DNA from: Sinorhizobium terangae
GTDB lineage: Bacteria > Pseudomonadota > Alphaproteobacteria > Rhizobiales > Rhizobiaceae
NCBI RefSeq assembly: GCF_029714365.1
Contig: NZ_CP121659.1
Location: 3,756,501-3,820,500 of the forward strand
Direction of reading: 5' to 3'
DNA: 64,000 bases
This document shows positions 50,504-60,021 of this stretch, in pieces; the first letter of the stretch is position 1, and every line of letters begins with the position of its first letter. The notes below the pieces were generated by a model. That model was not told the DNA's origin and did not search any database. It was given only the letters and a program-made list of their open reading frames with translations. Position numbers and translations under genes: made by a program.

Positions 50504-52120
50504 TCAATGCATCTCGGCAGGCTGCTTGTAGCGTTCGTAATGCTCCGGAACGATCGTCTGCCGTTCGATCATGCGGTGGACGCGCGGCGGCGTCGTGCCG
50601 CGATGGAGCGCCGTCAGCTTGTCGCCGACGGCCGCGTCGGCCTGCGTGCGCCGCTGGTTGTGACGGACATATTCCACCCAGGTCGGCACGTGATAGGTCT
50701 CGGTCCAGGTTGTCGGGTTTTCGAGGTCGCGCATCAGCGCCCAATGTCCCGCGCCGTCGCGGATGCGGATGCGGCGGCGTTCCGCCATGGTCGTCAGGAA
50801 CTCGGGGATGTCGGGTTCATGGATCTCGTAGTCGATCATGATGACGATCGGGCCGCTGCGCGGCTTGAGATCGAGCTCGAGCGGCGGTTCGGCGAAGCGG
50901 TTGAGCGGGTCGAGGTTCAGCGACTTGAATTCCGGCAGCGCGAAGCGCAGGCCGATGGCCGCTCCGGCGAACATGAGAAGACAGGAGCCGATCAGTGCGT
51001 TGGCGGCGCCGTATTGCTCGGCGGCAACGCCCCACAGCCAGCTGCCGCCGGCAATGCCGCCGAAGGTCATGGTCTGGTAGAGGGAAAGCGCCCGCCCGAC
51101 CACCCAGCGCGGGGTGGAGAGCTGAACCGTGGTGTTGAACAGCGCCAGCGCCAGCACCCAACAGGCACCGGAGACGGTGAGGGCGAGCGAGGTCAGCCAC
51201 GCCACGGGGCTTATCGCCGTGACCGCGGCACTTGCGGCAAAGCCGGCGAAGGCGCAGCGCACGACCGCCTCGCTCGACAGGCGTTCCCGCAGCCTGGCGC
51301 TCAGCAACGCGCCGCCGATAGCGCCGAGGCCGAATGCGCCGAGCATGATGCCGTAGGTGAGCGGACCGCCGCGGACGAGATCGCGGGCGACAAGCGGCAG
51401 CAGGGCAAGGATGGCGCTTGCCGACAGGCCGAAGACAAAACCGCGCAAGAGCACCTTGCCGATGTTCGGCGACATCGCGACATAGCGAAGGCCGGCGGAA
51501 ACCGCCCGCCCGAGCGTTTCGCGCGGCAGGGAACTTTCCGGAATCTCCCGTCTCCAGCGGAAAAGCGCGAAAAGGATCGCCAGATAGCTGAGCGTATTGG
51601 CTGCGAAGGCTGCGGCCGCGCCCGCGGCTGCAACGATCGCGCCGCCGATCGCCGGGCCGACGCTGCGGGTGATGTTGAAGCCCACGCTGTTCAGCGCCAC
51701 CGCCGCCGGCAGGTCGTCGCGTGGCACCATGTCGCCGACCGAGGCCTGCCACGACGGGTTGTTGAGCGCCGTCCCGCAGCCGATCAGAAAGGTGAACAGC
51801 AGGAGCAGCCAAGGCGTGATCAGGCCGAAATAGGCGCAAGCCGTCAAAATGGCCGAGACGCTCAGCATGAATCCCTGTGCGACGAGCATGATCCGCCGCC
51901 GGTCGAAATTGTCGGCAAGCGCGCCCGACACCAGCGAGAAGAGCATGATCGGCAGCGCTGTGGAGGCCTGTACCAGCGCCACCATGTTGACCGACTGCGA
52001 GATGGAGGTCATCAGCCATGCGGCGCCGACTGCCTGGATCAGCCCGCCGAAATTGGAGGCAAGGCTGGCGGTCCAGATGATCCGGAACGTATCGTGTTTG
52101 AAGGGGGCCAGGGGCGACAT
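50504..52120 (-). CDS. MFS transporter fused to a C-terminal monooxygenase-like domain
   Basis: 538 residues. Residues 1-410 are a 12-helix MFS_3-type exporter (FRIIWTASLASNFGGLIQAV; LADNFDRRRIMLVAQGFML as motif A; VGPAIGGAIVAAAGAAAAFAA). From about 430 a soluble domain follows (IVIMIDYEIHEPDIPEFLTT, then HWALMRDLENPTTWTETYHV and PTWVEYVRHNQRRT), which looks like the antibiotic-biosynthesis-monooxygenase ferredoxin-like fold. The start 52120 has GAGGTGA ahead; longer frames run into the rimP promoter. Substrate unknown. Confidence 0.88.
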   Translation of the reverse strand: MSPLAPFKHDTFRIIWTASLASNFGGLIQAVGAAWLMTSISQSVNMVALVQASTALPIMLFSLVSGALADNFDRRRIMLVAQGFMLSVSAILTACAYFGLITPWLLLLFTFLIGCGTALNNPSWQASVGDMVPRDDLPAAVALNSVGFNITRSVGPAIGGAIVAAAGAAAAFAANTLSYLAILFALFRWRREIPESSLPRETLGRAVSAGLRYVAMSPNIGKVLLRGFVFGLSASAILALLPLVARDLVRGGPLTYGIMLGAFGLGAIGGALLSARLRERLSSEAVVRCAFAGFAASAAVTAISPVAWLTSLALTVSGACWVLALALFNTTVQLSTPRWVVGRALSLYQTMTFGGIAGGSWLWGVAAEQYGAANALIGSCLLMFAGAAIGLRFALPEFKSLNLDPLNRFAEPPLELDLKPRSGPIVIMIDYEIHEPDIPEFLTTMAERRRIRIRDGAGHWALMRDLENPTTWTETYHVPTWVEYVRHNQRRTQADAAVGDKLTALHRGTTPPRVHRMIERQTIVPEHYERYKQPAEMH

Positions 52121-52276
52121 GCGGCTCGTCACCTCGTATTCTCTTTCGTTTGACCAATGCGAAGCGGATGCTCCCTTATAAACTCCGAAATGTGGCGCGC
52201 CAGCCATTGAAATTGACGATCGGACACGAAACTGGTCCGCCCTCGGTCGCCGCTCCTGTGGTCGCGGTCGCAAGCC

Positions 52277-52305
52277 TTGCAATTTGCGGCGATGAAGCGT
52301 ATATG
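52277..52305 (+). promoter_or_regulatory. Putative promoter of the rimP-nusA-infB operon
   Basis: TTGCAA (52277-52282), exactly 17 bases, TATATG (52300-52305). The predicted start, about 52312, leaves a leader of about 80 bases that contains a terminator. Confidence 0.55.
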
Positions 52306-52332
52306 AGCGTCAAATTCTTGATCGGTTAGATG

Positions 52333-52366
52333 AAGAGTGGGCCCGTCAGGACCCGCTCTTTTTTAT
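52333..52366 (+). terminator. Leader terminator (candidate attenuator) upstream of rimP
   Basis: AAGAGTGGG (52333-52341) pairs with CCCGCTCTT (52352-52360) with one G-T pair, followed by a T-tract. It lies between the promoter and rimP with no plus-strand gene before it, so it would end a transcript of about 50 bases unless bypassed. Confidence 0.7.
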
Positions 52367-52393
52367 TAGCCGGTCCGATGAGGAGACGATCGT

Positions 52394-53011
52394 TTGTCCG
52401 ATAAGACAACGGCTGAAAATGCAAATGAACCGCGGTTGATCACCGAAACTGGTCTCGATCAGCGCATTGCCGACATCATCGAGCCTGTGCTCGTGCAGAT
52501 GGGCTTCCGCCTCGTGCGCGTCCGCATGTCCGGCCAGAACGGCTTGACGCTCCAGATCATGACGGAGCGCAACGACGGCACCATGACGGTCGAGGATTGC
52601 GAAGAGGTTTCCAAGGCCATTTCGCCCGTCCTCGATGTGGAAGATCCGATCGACAAGGCGTATCATCTGGAAGTGTCGTCGCCGGGCATCGACCGCCCGA
52701 TGGTGCGCAAGTCCGATTTCGTCCGCTGGCAGGGCCATCTGATGAAATGCGAGACTTCGGTGATGGTCGAAGGTCGCAAGCGGTTTCGCGGCAAGATCGT
52801 GTCGGTGGACGAAGACGGCTTCCGTCTCGAGCGGGATCAGCCCGCCTACGGTGAGGAAGCTGTTGTCGCAATTCCGTTCACGGCGCTTTCGGATGCCCGG
52901 CTGATCCTGACCGACGACCTGATCCGCGACGCGTTGACGGCCGACAAGAAGGCGAAGGCGGCGCGCGCCGCCAACCAGAATTTCGAAGACGAAGATTCAC
53001 CTATCGAATAA
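52394..53011 (+). CDS. rimP: Ribosome maturation factor RimP
   Basis: 205 residues. Needed for 30S assembly. N-terminal domain ([24 protein letters not shown]), GNLTLQI-equivalent [47 protein letters not shown], then an SH3-like C-terminal domain. It starts at TTG 52394 with AGGAG about 8 bases upstream; no nearer ATG exists. First gene of the nusA operon. Confidence 0.94.
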   Translation: MSDKTTAENANEPRLITETGLDQRIADIIEPVLVQMGFRLVRVRMSGQNGLTLQIMTERNDGTMTVEDCEEVSKAISPVLDVEDPIDKAYHLEVSSPGIDRPMVRKSDFVRWQGHLMKCETSVMVEGRKRFRGKIVSVDEDGFRLERDQPAYGEEAVVAIPFTALSDARLILTDDLIRDALTADKKAKAARAANQNFEDEDSPIE

Positions 53012-53057
53012 GGCAGGGCGTGCTTCAGAGGCCCCTGCAACCAGACGGAGACAAGAT

Positions 53058-54671
53058 ATGGCAGTCAGTGCTAACCGGCTCGAACTTCTGCAGATCGCAG
53101 ATGCTGTGGCACGCGAAAAGGTGATCGACCGCGAGATCGTTCTGGCCGCGATGGCGGATGCGATCCAGAAGGCGGCTCGTTCGCGTTATGGCTCGGAATC
53201 GAACATTCGCGCGGACATCAATTCGAAGACCGGCGAAATCCGTCTGCAGCGCCTTCTGGAAGTGGTCGAGAAGGCGGACGACTATTCGACGCAGATCCCG
53301 CTTGAGCTTGCGCGCGATCGCAACCCGGACGCCAAGATCGGCGATTTCATCGCAGATCCGCTGCCGCCGATGGATTTCGGCCGTATCGCCGCGCAGTCGG
53401 CCAAGCAGGTTATCGTGCAGAAGGTCCGCGAAGCCGAGCGTGACCGCCAGTACGAGGAATTCAAGGACCGCGTCGGCGAGATCGTCAACGGCACGGTGAA
53501 GCGTGTCGAATATGGCAACGTCATCGTCGATCTCGGCCGTGGCGAAGGCATCATCCGCCGCGACGAGATGATCCCGCGCGAAAACATGCGCTACGGCGAC
53601 CGCGTTCGCGCCTTCGTCTACGATGTGCGCCGTGAACAGCGCGGGCCGCAGATCTTCCTGTCGCGCACGCATCCGCAGTTCATGGTCAAGCTCTTCACCA
53701 TGGAAGTGCCGGAAATCTACGACGGCATCATTCAGATCAAGTCGGTTGCCCGCGACCCCGGCTCGCGCGCCAAGATCGCTGTCGTTTCCAACGACTCGTC
53801 GATCGATCCGGTCGGCGCCTGCGTCGGTATGCGCGGCTCGCGCGTCCAGGCCGTCGTCGGCGAGCTTCAGGGCGAGAAGATCGACATCATTCCGTGGTCG
53901 CAGGATCCGGCCTCCTTCATCGTCAACGCCCTGCAGCCGGCGGAAGTCGCCAAGGTCGTTCTCGACGAGGATGCCGAGCGCATCGAAGTGGTGGTTCCGG
54001 ACGAGCAGCTTTCGCTCGCCATCGGCCGCCGCGGCCAGAACGTCCGCCTCGCTTCGCAACTGACCGGATGGGATATCGATATCCTCACCGAGCAGGAGGA
54101 AAGCGAGCGGCGTCAGAAGGAATTCAACGAGCGGACCCAGCTCTTCATGGAGTCACTCGACGTCGACGAGATGGTCGGCCAGGTGCTCGCCTCCGAAGGC
54201 TTTGCCCAGGTCGAGGAACTTGCCTATGTTGATCTGGACGAGATCTCGTCGATCGACGGTTTCGACGAAGAGACCGCGACCGAGATCCAGACCCGCGCCC
54301 GCGACTATCTCGACAAGATCGAGGCCGAGATGGACGCCAAGCGCAGGGAACTCGGGGTCGCCGATGAACTGCGCACGATCAATGGGCTGACCAGCCAGAT
54401 GCTGGTCGCGCTCGGCGAAGAGGGCATCAAGACCGTCGAGGACTTTGCCGGTTGCGCCGCCGACGATCTCGTCGGCTGGTCCGAGCGCAAGGACGGCGAG
54501 ACCAAGCGCTTCGAGGGTATCTTCTCGAAGTTCGAGGTAACCCGTGAGGAGGCGGAGGCGATGATCGTCCAGGCGCGCCTGGCCGCTGGCTGGATCACCG
54601 AAGAGGATCTGGCAAGCGAGGCGGAAGAAGAGCCGATCGAGGTCGCCGAAGGCGCCGAGCAGGACGCCTGA
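53058..54671 (+). CDS. nusA: Transcription termination/antitermination factor NusA
   Basis: 537 residues. N-terminal RNA-polymerase-binding domain (1-130), S1 domain (about 135-200; [22 protein letters not shown]), KH1 and KH2 (about 230-345; [32 protein letters not shown]), then two acidic C-terminal repeats with helix-hairpin-helix character ([40 protein letters not shown]). Could act on the terminator in its own operon leader (inference). Confidence 0.96.
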   Translation: MAVSANRLELLQIADAVAREKVIDREIVLAAMADAIQKAARSRYGSESNIRADINSKTGEIRLQRLLEVVEKADDYSTQIPLELARDRNPDAKIGDFIADPLPPMDFGRIAAQSAKQVIVQKVREAERDRQYEEFKDRVGEIVNGTVKRVEYGNVIVDLGRGEGIIRRDEMIPRENMRYGDRVRAFVYDVRREQRGPQIFLSRTHPQFMVKLFTMEVPEIYDGIIQIKSVARDPGSRAKIAVVSNDSSIDPVGACVGMRGSRVQAVVGELQGEKIDIIPWSQDPASFIVNALQPAEVAKVVLDEDAERIEVVVPDEQLSLAIGRRGQNVRLASQLTGWDIDILTEQEESERRQKEFNERTQLFMESLDVDEMVGQVLASEGFAQVEELAYVDLDEISSIDGFDEETATEIQTRARDYLDKIEAEMDAKRRELGVADELRTINGLTSQMLVALGEEGIKTVEDFAGCAADDLVGWSERKDGETKRFEGIFSKFEVTREEAEAMIVQARLAAGWITEEDLASEAEEEPIEVAEGAEQDA

Positions 54672-54676
54672 TCACG

Positions 54677-55369
54677 ATGACAGCGGAAACCGATGCTGAC
54701 ACCCTGCCTTCGGACAAGGGTCCGAAGGACCGGAGCGGCAGCACCCGGACCTGCATCGTCAGTCGCGAGAGCGGTTCGCCGGACGAGTTGATCCGCTTCG
54801 TTGCCGCTCCTGACGGACGCGTCGTGCCGGACCTGAAGCGGCAGCTTCCCGGGCGCGGATGCTGGATCAAGGCGGAGCGATCGCTTGTCGAGAAGGCGGT
54901 GGCGAAGAAGCTCTTCGCCCGCGCCCTCAAGGCCGATGTCAGGGCCGACGCGGCGCTGGCGGACGACGTCGACAGGCTGCTTGCCGAGCAGCTTGCCGGA
55001 ATGATGAACATGGCGCGCAAGGCCGGCCAGTTCGTTTCCGGGGCGACGAAGACGGAACAGGCGGTGCGTGGACTTGCGGCGCTCGCCGTCTTCCACGCCA
55101 TTGATGCGGCCGCCGACGGTGTCCGCAAGATCGATCAGGCTCGCAAGGCGATGAGCTTCGTCGCCGAGGACGAAAAGGAGATAGCCGCATTCCGCCCCTT
55201 CACGGCGGCGGAAATGGATGGGCTTTTGGGAAGTAATGCTTTTATCCATGCCGCAGCGCTTGCAGGGCAGGCGGGTGAGGGTGTAGTGAAGCGCGCAATC
55301 ATGCTCGAAAAGTACCGAGGATCCGTCCCGGTCCGGGCCGAAGGCGGCGCTGGCAAGCCACAGCAATGA
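54677..55369 (+). CDS. YlxR-domain RNA-binding protein with L7Ae-like C-terminus
   Basis: 230 residues. The N-terminal YlxR (DUF448) domain contains RTCIVSRESGSPDELIRFV and LPGRGCWIKAERSLVEKAVA; the C-terminal part (MNMARKAGQFVSGATKTEQA) resembles the L7Ae/L30e RNA-binding fold. In Gram-positives YlxR sits in the same nusA-infB operon; alphaproteobacteria carry this longer fusion. It starts 5 bases after nusA. Confidence 0.9.
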   Translation: MTAETDADTLPSDKGPKDRSGSTRTCIVSRESGSPDELIRFVAAPDGRVVPDLKRQLPGRGCWIKAERSLVEKAVAKKLFARALKADVRADAALADDVDRLLAEQLAGMMNMARKAGQFVSGATKTEQAVRGLAALAVFHAIDAAADGVRKIDQARKAMSFVAEDEKEIAAFRPFTAAEMDGLLGSNAFIHAAALAGQAGEGVVKRAIMLEKYRGSVPVRAEGGAGKPQQ

Positions 55370-55474
55370 TACGCGTCACCGGCAAGGGCCGGCATCGCGA
55401 GCATTGTTTGAGACAATTTGGAAGACAGGGTCAGGTGTTTCGCATCCGGCCCTGATCGCTAGGAACGGAACGGA

Positions 55475-58144
55475 ATGACCGATAACAAAGACGACAAGAC
55501 ACTCAGCGTAGCGGGCAAGAAGACGCTGACCCTGAAACCCTCCGGGGTTCAGCAGGGGACAGTGCGTCAGGATATGGGCCGCGGCCGCACCAAGGCGGTC
55601 GTGGTCGAGACCAAGAAGAAATTCGGTCTGGCGCGTCACAAGGACGAGCGGCCGATCACGCCGGCTGCTGCGACGCCTGCCGCCCGCCAGGCCGAGCAGC
55701 GTCCTGTTCCGCCGCAGCCGTCCGGACGGCCTGCGCCGCAGCCGCAGCCGCATCAGCCGCGCCAGGAGCAGAACCGTTCGCGTGTCGGCGTCGTGCTGAA
55801 CGATCTTTCCGCAGGCGAGATCGAGGCCCGCCGCCGCGCGCTCGCCGAAGCGCAGATCCGTGACGCCGAGGAAGCGAAGCGCCGCGCCGAGGAGGAAGTC
55901 CTGCGCCGGCGCGAGGAAGAAGAACGTCTCGCCCGCGAAAAGGAAGAGGCTGCTCGCCGCGCCGCCGAAGAGGCAGCGCGCCCGGCGGCCGTCGCCGAAA
56001 AAGTCGAGGAAGAGCGGCCGGCCGCTGCTGCGCCCGCCGTTACGGCCGAACGCCGTCCCGACACGCGGCCGCAACCGCCGCGTCCGGCTCCGGCCGCCCC
56101 GCAGGCGCCGGGCGGAGCCGCGCCTCGTGGCCGCCGTGCCGGTGACGACGAAGAGGAAGATCGCGGTTCGCGCGGCGCCGGTCCCGCTCGGGGCAAGGTC
56201 GCGCGTCCGGAGCCCGCGAAGCCGGTCACCCGCCCGAAGGGCGACGATGGCCGCCGCCAGGGCAAGCTGACCTTGACGGCCGCCGTCGACGAGGATGGCG
56301 GTCAGCGCGGCCGTTCGCTCTCGGCGATGCGCCGCCGGCAGGAGAAGTTCAAACGCAGCCAGATGCAGGAGACCCGCGAAAAGATCTCGCGCGAAGTCGT
56401 TCTGCCGGAAACCATCACGATTCAGGAACTGTCGCAGCGCATGTCCGAACGCGCCGTCGACGTGATCAAGTTCCTGATGAAGGAAGGTCAGATGATGAAG
56501 CCGGGCGACCTGATCGATGCCGATCTCGCCGAGCTCATTGCCGGCGAATTCGGCCACACGGTCAAGCGCGTCTCGGAATCGGACGTCGAAGAGGGCATTT
56601 TCAACATCGCCGACACCGAAGAGACGATGGAGGCGCGCCCGCCGATCGTCACGATCATGGGTCACGTCGACCACGGCAAGACGTCGCTGCTCGATGCGAT
56701 CCGCCACGCCAACGTGGTGGCCGGCGAAGCCGGCGGCATCACCCAGCACATCGGTGCCTATCAGGTCGAACAGAACGGTCAGAAGATCACCTTCATCGAC
56801 ACCCCCGGCCACGCCGCCTTCACGGCCATGCGTGCCCGCGGCGCCCAGGCGACGGACATTGCCGTCCTCGTCGTGGCTGCCGATGACAGCGTGATGCCGC
56901 AGACGATCGAGTCGATCAACCACGCCAAGGCGGCCAACGTGCCGATCATCGTGGCGATCAACAAGATCGACAAGCCGACGGCGAACCCGCAGAAGGTCCG
57001 CACCGAGTTGCTGCAGCACGAGGTCTTCGTTGAATCGATGGGCGGTGAAGTTCTCGACGTCGAAGTCTCGGCGAAGAACCACACCAACCTCGACAAGCTG
57101 CTCGAGGCGATCCTGCTGCAGGCCGAAATCCTCGACCTCAAGGCCAATCCGAACCGGACGGCCGAGGGTACGGTGGTCGAAGCCGAGCTCGATCGCGGCC
57201 GCGGTGCGGTTGCAACCGTCCTCGTCCAGAAGGGTACGCTGACCCCCGGTCAGATCATCGTCGCCGGCGACCAGTGGGGTCGCGTGCGCGCGCTGGTCAA
57301 CGACAAGGGCGAGCATGTGAAGTCCGCGGGCCCGTCGACCCCCGTCGAAGTCCTCGGCCTCTCCGGTACGCCGGCGGCCGGCGACAAGTTCGCAGTCGTC
57401 GAGAACGAAAGCCGCGCGCGCGAGATTTCCGAATATCGCCAGCGGCTTGCACGCGAAAAGGCGGTTGCGCGCCAGTCCGGCTCGCGCGGTTCGCTCGAGC
57501 AGATGATGAGCCAGCTCCATGCTTCCGGCATGAAGGAGTTCCCGCTGGTCATCAAGGGCGACGTGCAGGGCTCGATCGAAGCGATCGCCGGCGCTCTCGA
57601 AAAGCTCGGCACCGACGAGGTTCGGGCGCGCGTCGTGCATTCGGGTGCCGGTGGTATCACCGAGTCCGATATCTCGCTCGCCGAAGCTTCGAACGCTGCG
57701 ATCATCGGCTTCAACGTCCGCGCCAACAAGCAGGCGCGCGATGCGGCCGAGCGTTCCGGCATCGAAATCCGCTATTACAACATCATCTACGATCTGGTGG
57801 ATGACGTGAAGGCGGCGATGTCGGGTCTGCTGTCGCCCGAACGGCGCGAGACCTTCCTCGGCAATGCCGAGATCCTGGAGGTGTTCAACATCACCAAGGT
57901 CGGCAAGGTCGCGGGTTGCCGTGTCACCGAGGGCAAGGTGGAGCGTGGTGTGGGCGTCCGTCTGGTGCGCGACAACGTGGTCATCCACGAGGGCAAGCTC
58001 AAGACGCTCAAGCGCTTCAAGGACGAAGTCTCGGAAGTCCAGGCCGGCCAGGAATGCGGCATGGCCTTCGAGAACTACGAAGACATTCGCGCCGGCGATA
58101 CAATCGAGTGCTTCCGCGTCGAACACGTTACGCGCACACTCTGA
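55475..58144 (+). CDS. infB: Translation initiation factor IF-2
   Basis: 889 residues. Long charged, Arg/Glu/Pro/Ala-rich N-terminal region (1-290), IF2_N domain (about 310-360), GTPase with G1 GHVDHGKTS (about residue 395), DTPGHAAF and NKIDKP, then the beta-barrel and C-terminal fMet-tRNA-binding domains ([19 protein letters not shown]). GGAACGGAACGG precedes the ATG. The large open frame on the other strand is a compositional shadow. Confidence 0.97.
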   Translation: MTDNKDDKTLSVAGKKTLTLKPSGVQQGTVRQDMGRGRTKAVVVETKKKFGLARHKDERPITPAAATPAARQAEQRPVPPQPSGRPAPQPQPHQPRQEQNRSRVGVVLNDLSAGEIEARRRALAEAQIRDAEEAKRRAEEEVLRRREEEERLAREKEEAARRAAEEAARPAAVAEKVEEERPAAAAPAVTAERRPDTRPQPPRPAPAAPQAPGGAAPRGRRAGDDEEEDRGSRGAGPARGKVARPEPAKPVTRPKGDDGRRQGKLTLTAAVDEDGGQRGRSLSAMRRRQEKFKRSQMQETREKISREVVLPETITIQELSQRMSERAVDVIKFLMKEGQMMKPGDLIDADLAELIAGEFGHTVKRVSESDVEEGIFNIADTEETMEARPPIVTIMGHVDHGKTSLLDAIRHANVVAGEAGGITQHIGAYQVEQNGQKITFIDTPGHAAFTAMRARGAQATDIAVLVVAADDSVMPQTIESINHAKAANVPIIVAINKIDKPTANPQKVRTELLQHEVFVESMGGEVLDVEVSAKNHTNLDKLLEAILLQAEILDLKANPNRTAEGTVVEAELDRGRGAVATVLVQKGTLTPGQIIVAGDQWGRVRALVNDKGEHVKSAGPSTPVEVLGLSGTPAAGDKFAVVENESRAREISEYRQRLAREKAVARQSGSRGSLEQMMSQLHASGMKEFPLVIKGDVQGSIEAIAGALEKLGTDEVRARVVHSGAGGITESDISLAEASNAAIIGFNVRANKQARDAAERSGIEIRYYNIIYDLVDDVKAAMSGLLSPERRETFLGNAEILEVFNITKVGKVAGCRVTEGKVERGVGVRLVRDNVVIHEGKLKTLKRFKDEVSEVQAGQECGMAFENYEDIRAGDTIECFRVEHVTRTL

Positions 58145-58166
58145 TATCCGTCCGGTTCGAGACTGT

Positions 58167-58202
58167 GCGAGCGCCGGCTTCTGTTCGGCGCTCGCATTTT
58201 TT
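58167..58202 (+). terminator. Intrinsic terminator after infB
   Basis: Perfect 10-base arms GCGAGCGCCG (58167-58176) and CGGCGCTCGC (58186-58195), 9-base loop, then ATTTTTT. Confidence 0.85.
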
Positions 58203-58204
58203 GA

Positions 58205-58312
58205 AGCGGGATGAGAAAAGCGCGGGCGGTTTCCGCCCGCATTCCGCGTTTCATTTGAAATCGATCCCGTCTGTGGTCTTGAGTGGATTCAATCCAAGGT
58301 CATGACGTGATC
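58205..58312. repeat. RIME-like mosaic repeat, two palindromes
   Basis: AGCGGGATGAG...CGCCCGCATTCCGCGT palindrome, then a worn GTGGATTCAATCCA palindrome and CGTGATCC end. It fills the space between the infB terminator and rbfA. Confidence 0.65.
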
Positions 58313-58325
58313 CGAGGTAAGCACG

Positions 58326-58733
58326 ATGACCAAATCCACATCCTCCGCCCCTTCCCAGCGCATGCTGCGCGTGGGAGAACAGGTGCGCGCCGCGATCACG
58401 CAGGTTCTGCAGCGTGGCGAGGTGCGTGATCCCTTGATCGAGAAGACGGTGATTTCCATTTCCGAGGTGCGCATGTCGCCGGATCTGAAGATCGCCACGG
58501 CCTATGTGACCCCGCTCGGCATGAGCGACCATGGCGCGGTAATCGAGGCATTGAACCGGAACGCGAAGTTCATCCGCGGACGGCTCGGGCCGCAGCTGCG
58601 GCAGATGAAATACATGCCGGAAGTCCGCTTCCGCGACGATACCAGCTTCGAAAATTACCAGAAGATCGATGAGCTGCTGCGCTCGCCCGAAGTCAGCCGC
58701 GACCTCGATTCCGATACCGACGACGAAGAATAA
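58326..58733 (+). CDS. rbfA: Ribosome-binding factor A
   Basis: 135 residues of the KH-like RbfA family: [56 protein letters not shown]. Needed for 16S rRNA maturation and cold growth. A strong terminator and a repeat separate it from infB, so it probably has its own promoter. truB follows after 9 bases. Confidence 0.94.
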   Translation: MTKSTSSAPSQRMLRVGEQVRAAITQVLQRGEVRDPLIEKTVISISEVRMSPDLKIATAYVTPLGMSDHGAVIEALNRNAKFIRGRLGPQLRQMKYMPEVRFRDDTSFENYQKIDELLRSPEVSRDLDSDTDDEE

Positions 58734-58742
58734 GAAAGATCC

Positions 58743-59678
58743 ATGTCCAAACCGCGCAAACCCAAGGGTCGCCCGATCTCGGGCTGGCTGATCCTCGACA
58801 AGCCGCTCGACTTTGGTTCCACCGAGGCCGTTTCGAAGATCAAGTGGCTGTTCAAGGCGCAGAAGGCGGGTCACGCCGGCACGCTCGATCCGCTCGCCTC
58901 TGGCATGCTGCCGATCGCGCTTGGTGACGCGACGAAGACCGTTCCCTACGTGATGGATGGGCGCAAGATCTACGAGTTCACCGTCGCCTGGGGCGAGGAG
59001 CGGACGACCGACGATCTCGAGGGCGACGTCATCCGTTCCTCGGCGGAGCGGCCGACGGAAGAGGCGATCCGCGCCCTGCTGCCGAAATACACCGGCGTGA
59101 TCAGCCAGGTGCCGCCGCAATTCTCGGCGATCAAGATTGACGGCGAACGCGCCTACGATCTCGCCCGCGACGGGGAAGCGGTGGAAATTCCGGCCCGCGA
59201 AGTGGAGGTCTTCCGGCTGTCACTGATCGGATGCACGCCGCATCTCGCGCATTTCGAGATCGAATGCGGCAAGGGAACCTATGTTCGCTCGCTTGCCCGC
59301 GACATGGGCCGCGATCTCGGCTGCTTCGGACATATAGCCTCGCTGCGCCGCACGTTCGTCGCTCCCTTCGGCGAGGATGACATGGTGCCGCTTGCCGACC
59401 TCGTTGCGCTGGAGAAGATCGAGGACGATGCCGAGAGGCTCGCGGCGCTGGATGACTTCCTGATCGAGACGGGCGAGGCTCTTTCCGGCCTGCCGCACAT
59501 CGCCGTCAATGACGATCAGGCGCACCGCCTCAAGATGGGCAATCCGATCATCCTGCGCGGACGCGAGGCACCATTGCCTGCTCCCGAGGCCTATGCGACG
59601 GCGCGCGGCAAGCTCGTGGCGATCGGCGAGATCGCCGAAGGCGAATTCCGGCCAAGGCGCGTGTTCGCGACGTCCTGA
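58743..59678 (+). CDS. truB: tRNA pseudouridine-55 synthase
   Basis: 311 residues. The catalytic Asp is in [19 protein letters not shown] (about residue 48); also [35 protein letters not shown] and the C-terminal PUA-like region. Modifies U55 in the T-loop of tRNAs. It forms a pair with rbfA. Confidence 0.95.
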   Translation: MSKPRKPKGRPISGWLILDKPLDFGSTEAVSKIKWLFKAQKAGHAGTLDPLASGMLPIALGDATKTVPYVMDGRKIYEFTVAWGEERTTDDLEGDVIRSSAERPTEEAIRALLPKYTGVISQVPPQFSAIKIDGERAYDLARDGEAVEIPAREVEVFRLSLIGCTPHLAHFEIECGKGTYVRSLARDMGRDLGCFGHIASLRRTFVAPFGEDDMVPLADLVALEKIEDDAERLAALDDFLIETGEALSGLPHIAVNDDQAHRLKMGNPIILRGREAPLPAPEAYATARGKLVAIGEIAEGEFRPRRVFATS

Positions 59679-59691
59679 TCCGTCGGCACGG

Positions 59692-59795
59692 CTGCACATT
59701 TCCTTAAATCGGAACCGATTCAAGGATAAAACATGCAGCAATTCAAAGTGCTATGGCGTCCTTTGCGCGTCTGAAAAGACGCGCGACGCTGCAGG
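59692..59795 (+). repeat. ABC-type mosaic repeat (family 2), near-complete
   Basis: CCTTAAATCGGAACCGATTC stem, AAGGATAAAACATGCAGCA, ATTCAAAGTGCTATGGCG, then GCGCGTCT / AGACGCGC stem. No supported gene lies in the rest of 59679-60021. Confidence 0.75.
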
Positions 59796-60021
59796 CGGTT
59801 TGCGTTTGCTGGAACGCTGACGCATGATCGCGAGTGACGATTCGATCTGTTCGGCGCAAGCTGCGGATATGGCCGTTCGCGGCGATCGAGCTCAATCCGA
59901 GATCGCGATCTTGCCATGCGCCAACTCGTGGCGGTTGTGCGGCCGACGCGCAGGAGCCACGGGACCTCGTTTGATCGTTGGCCGCCGGCGGCGCGACGAT
60001 AGACGGTGAAAGGCGGCCCGG

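Noticed and set aside
55376..58126. A 916-codon open frame opposite infB
   Set aside because: Antisense to a certain gene; no start signal or motif; a typical GC-rich shadow.
59824..60009. A 61-codon frame before the membrane histidine kinase
   Set aside because: Arg-rich, no ribosome site, no homology pattern, and partly preceded by repeat DNA.
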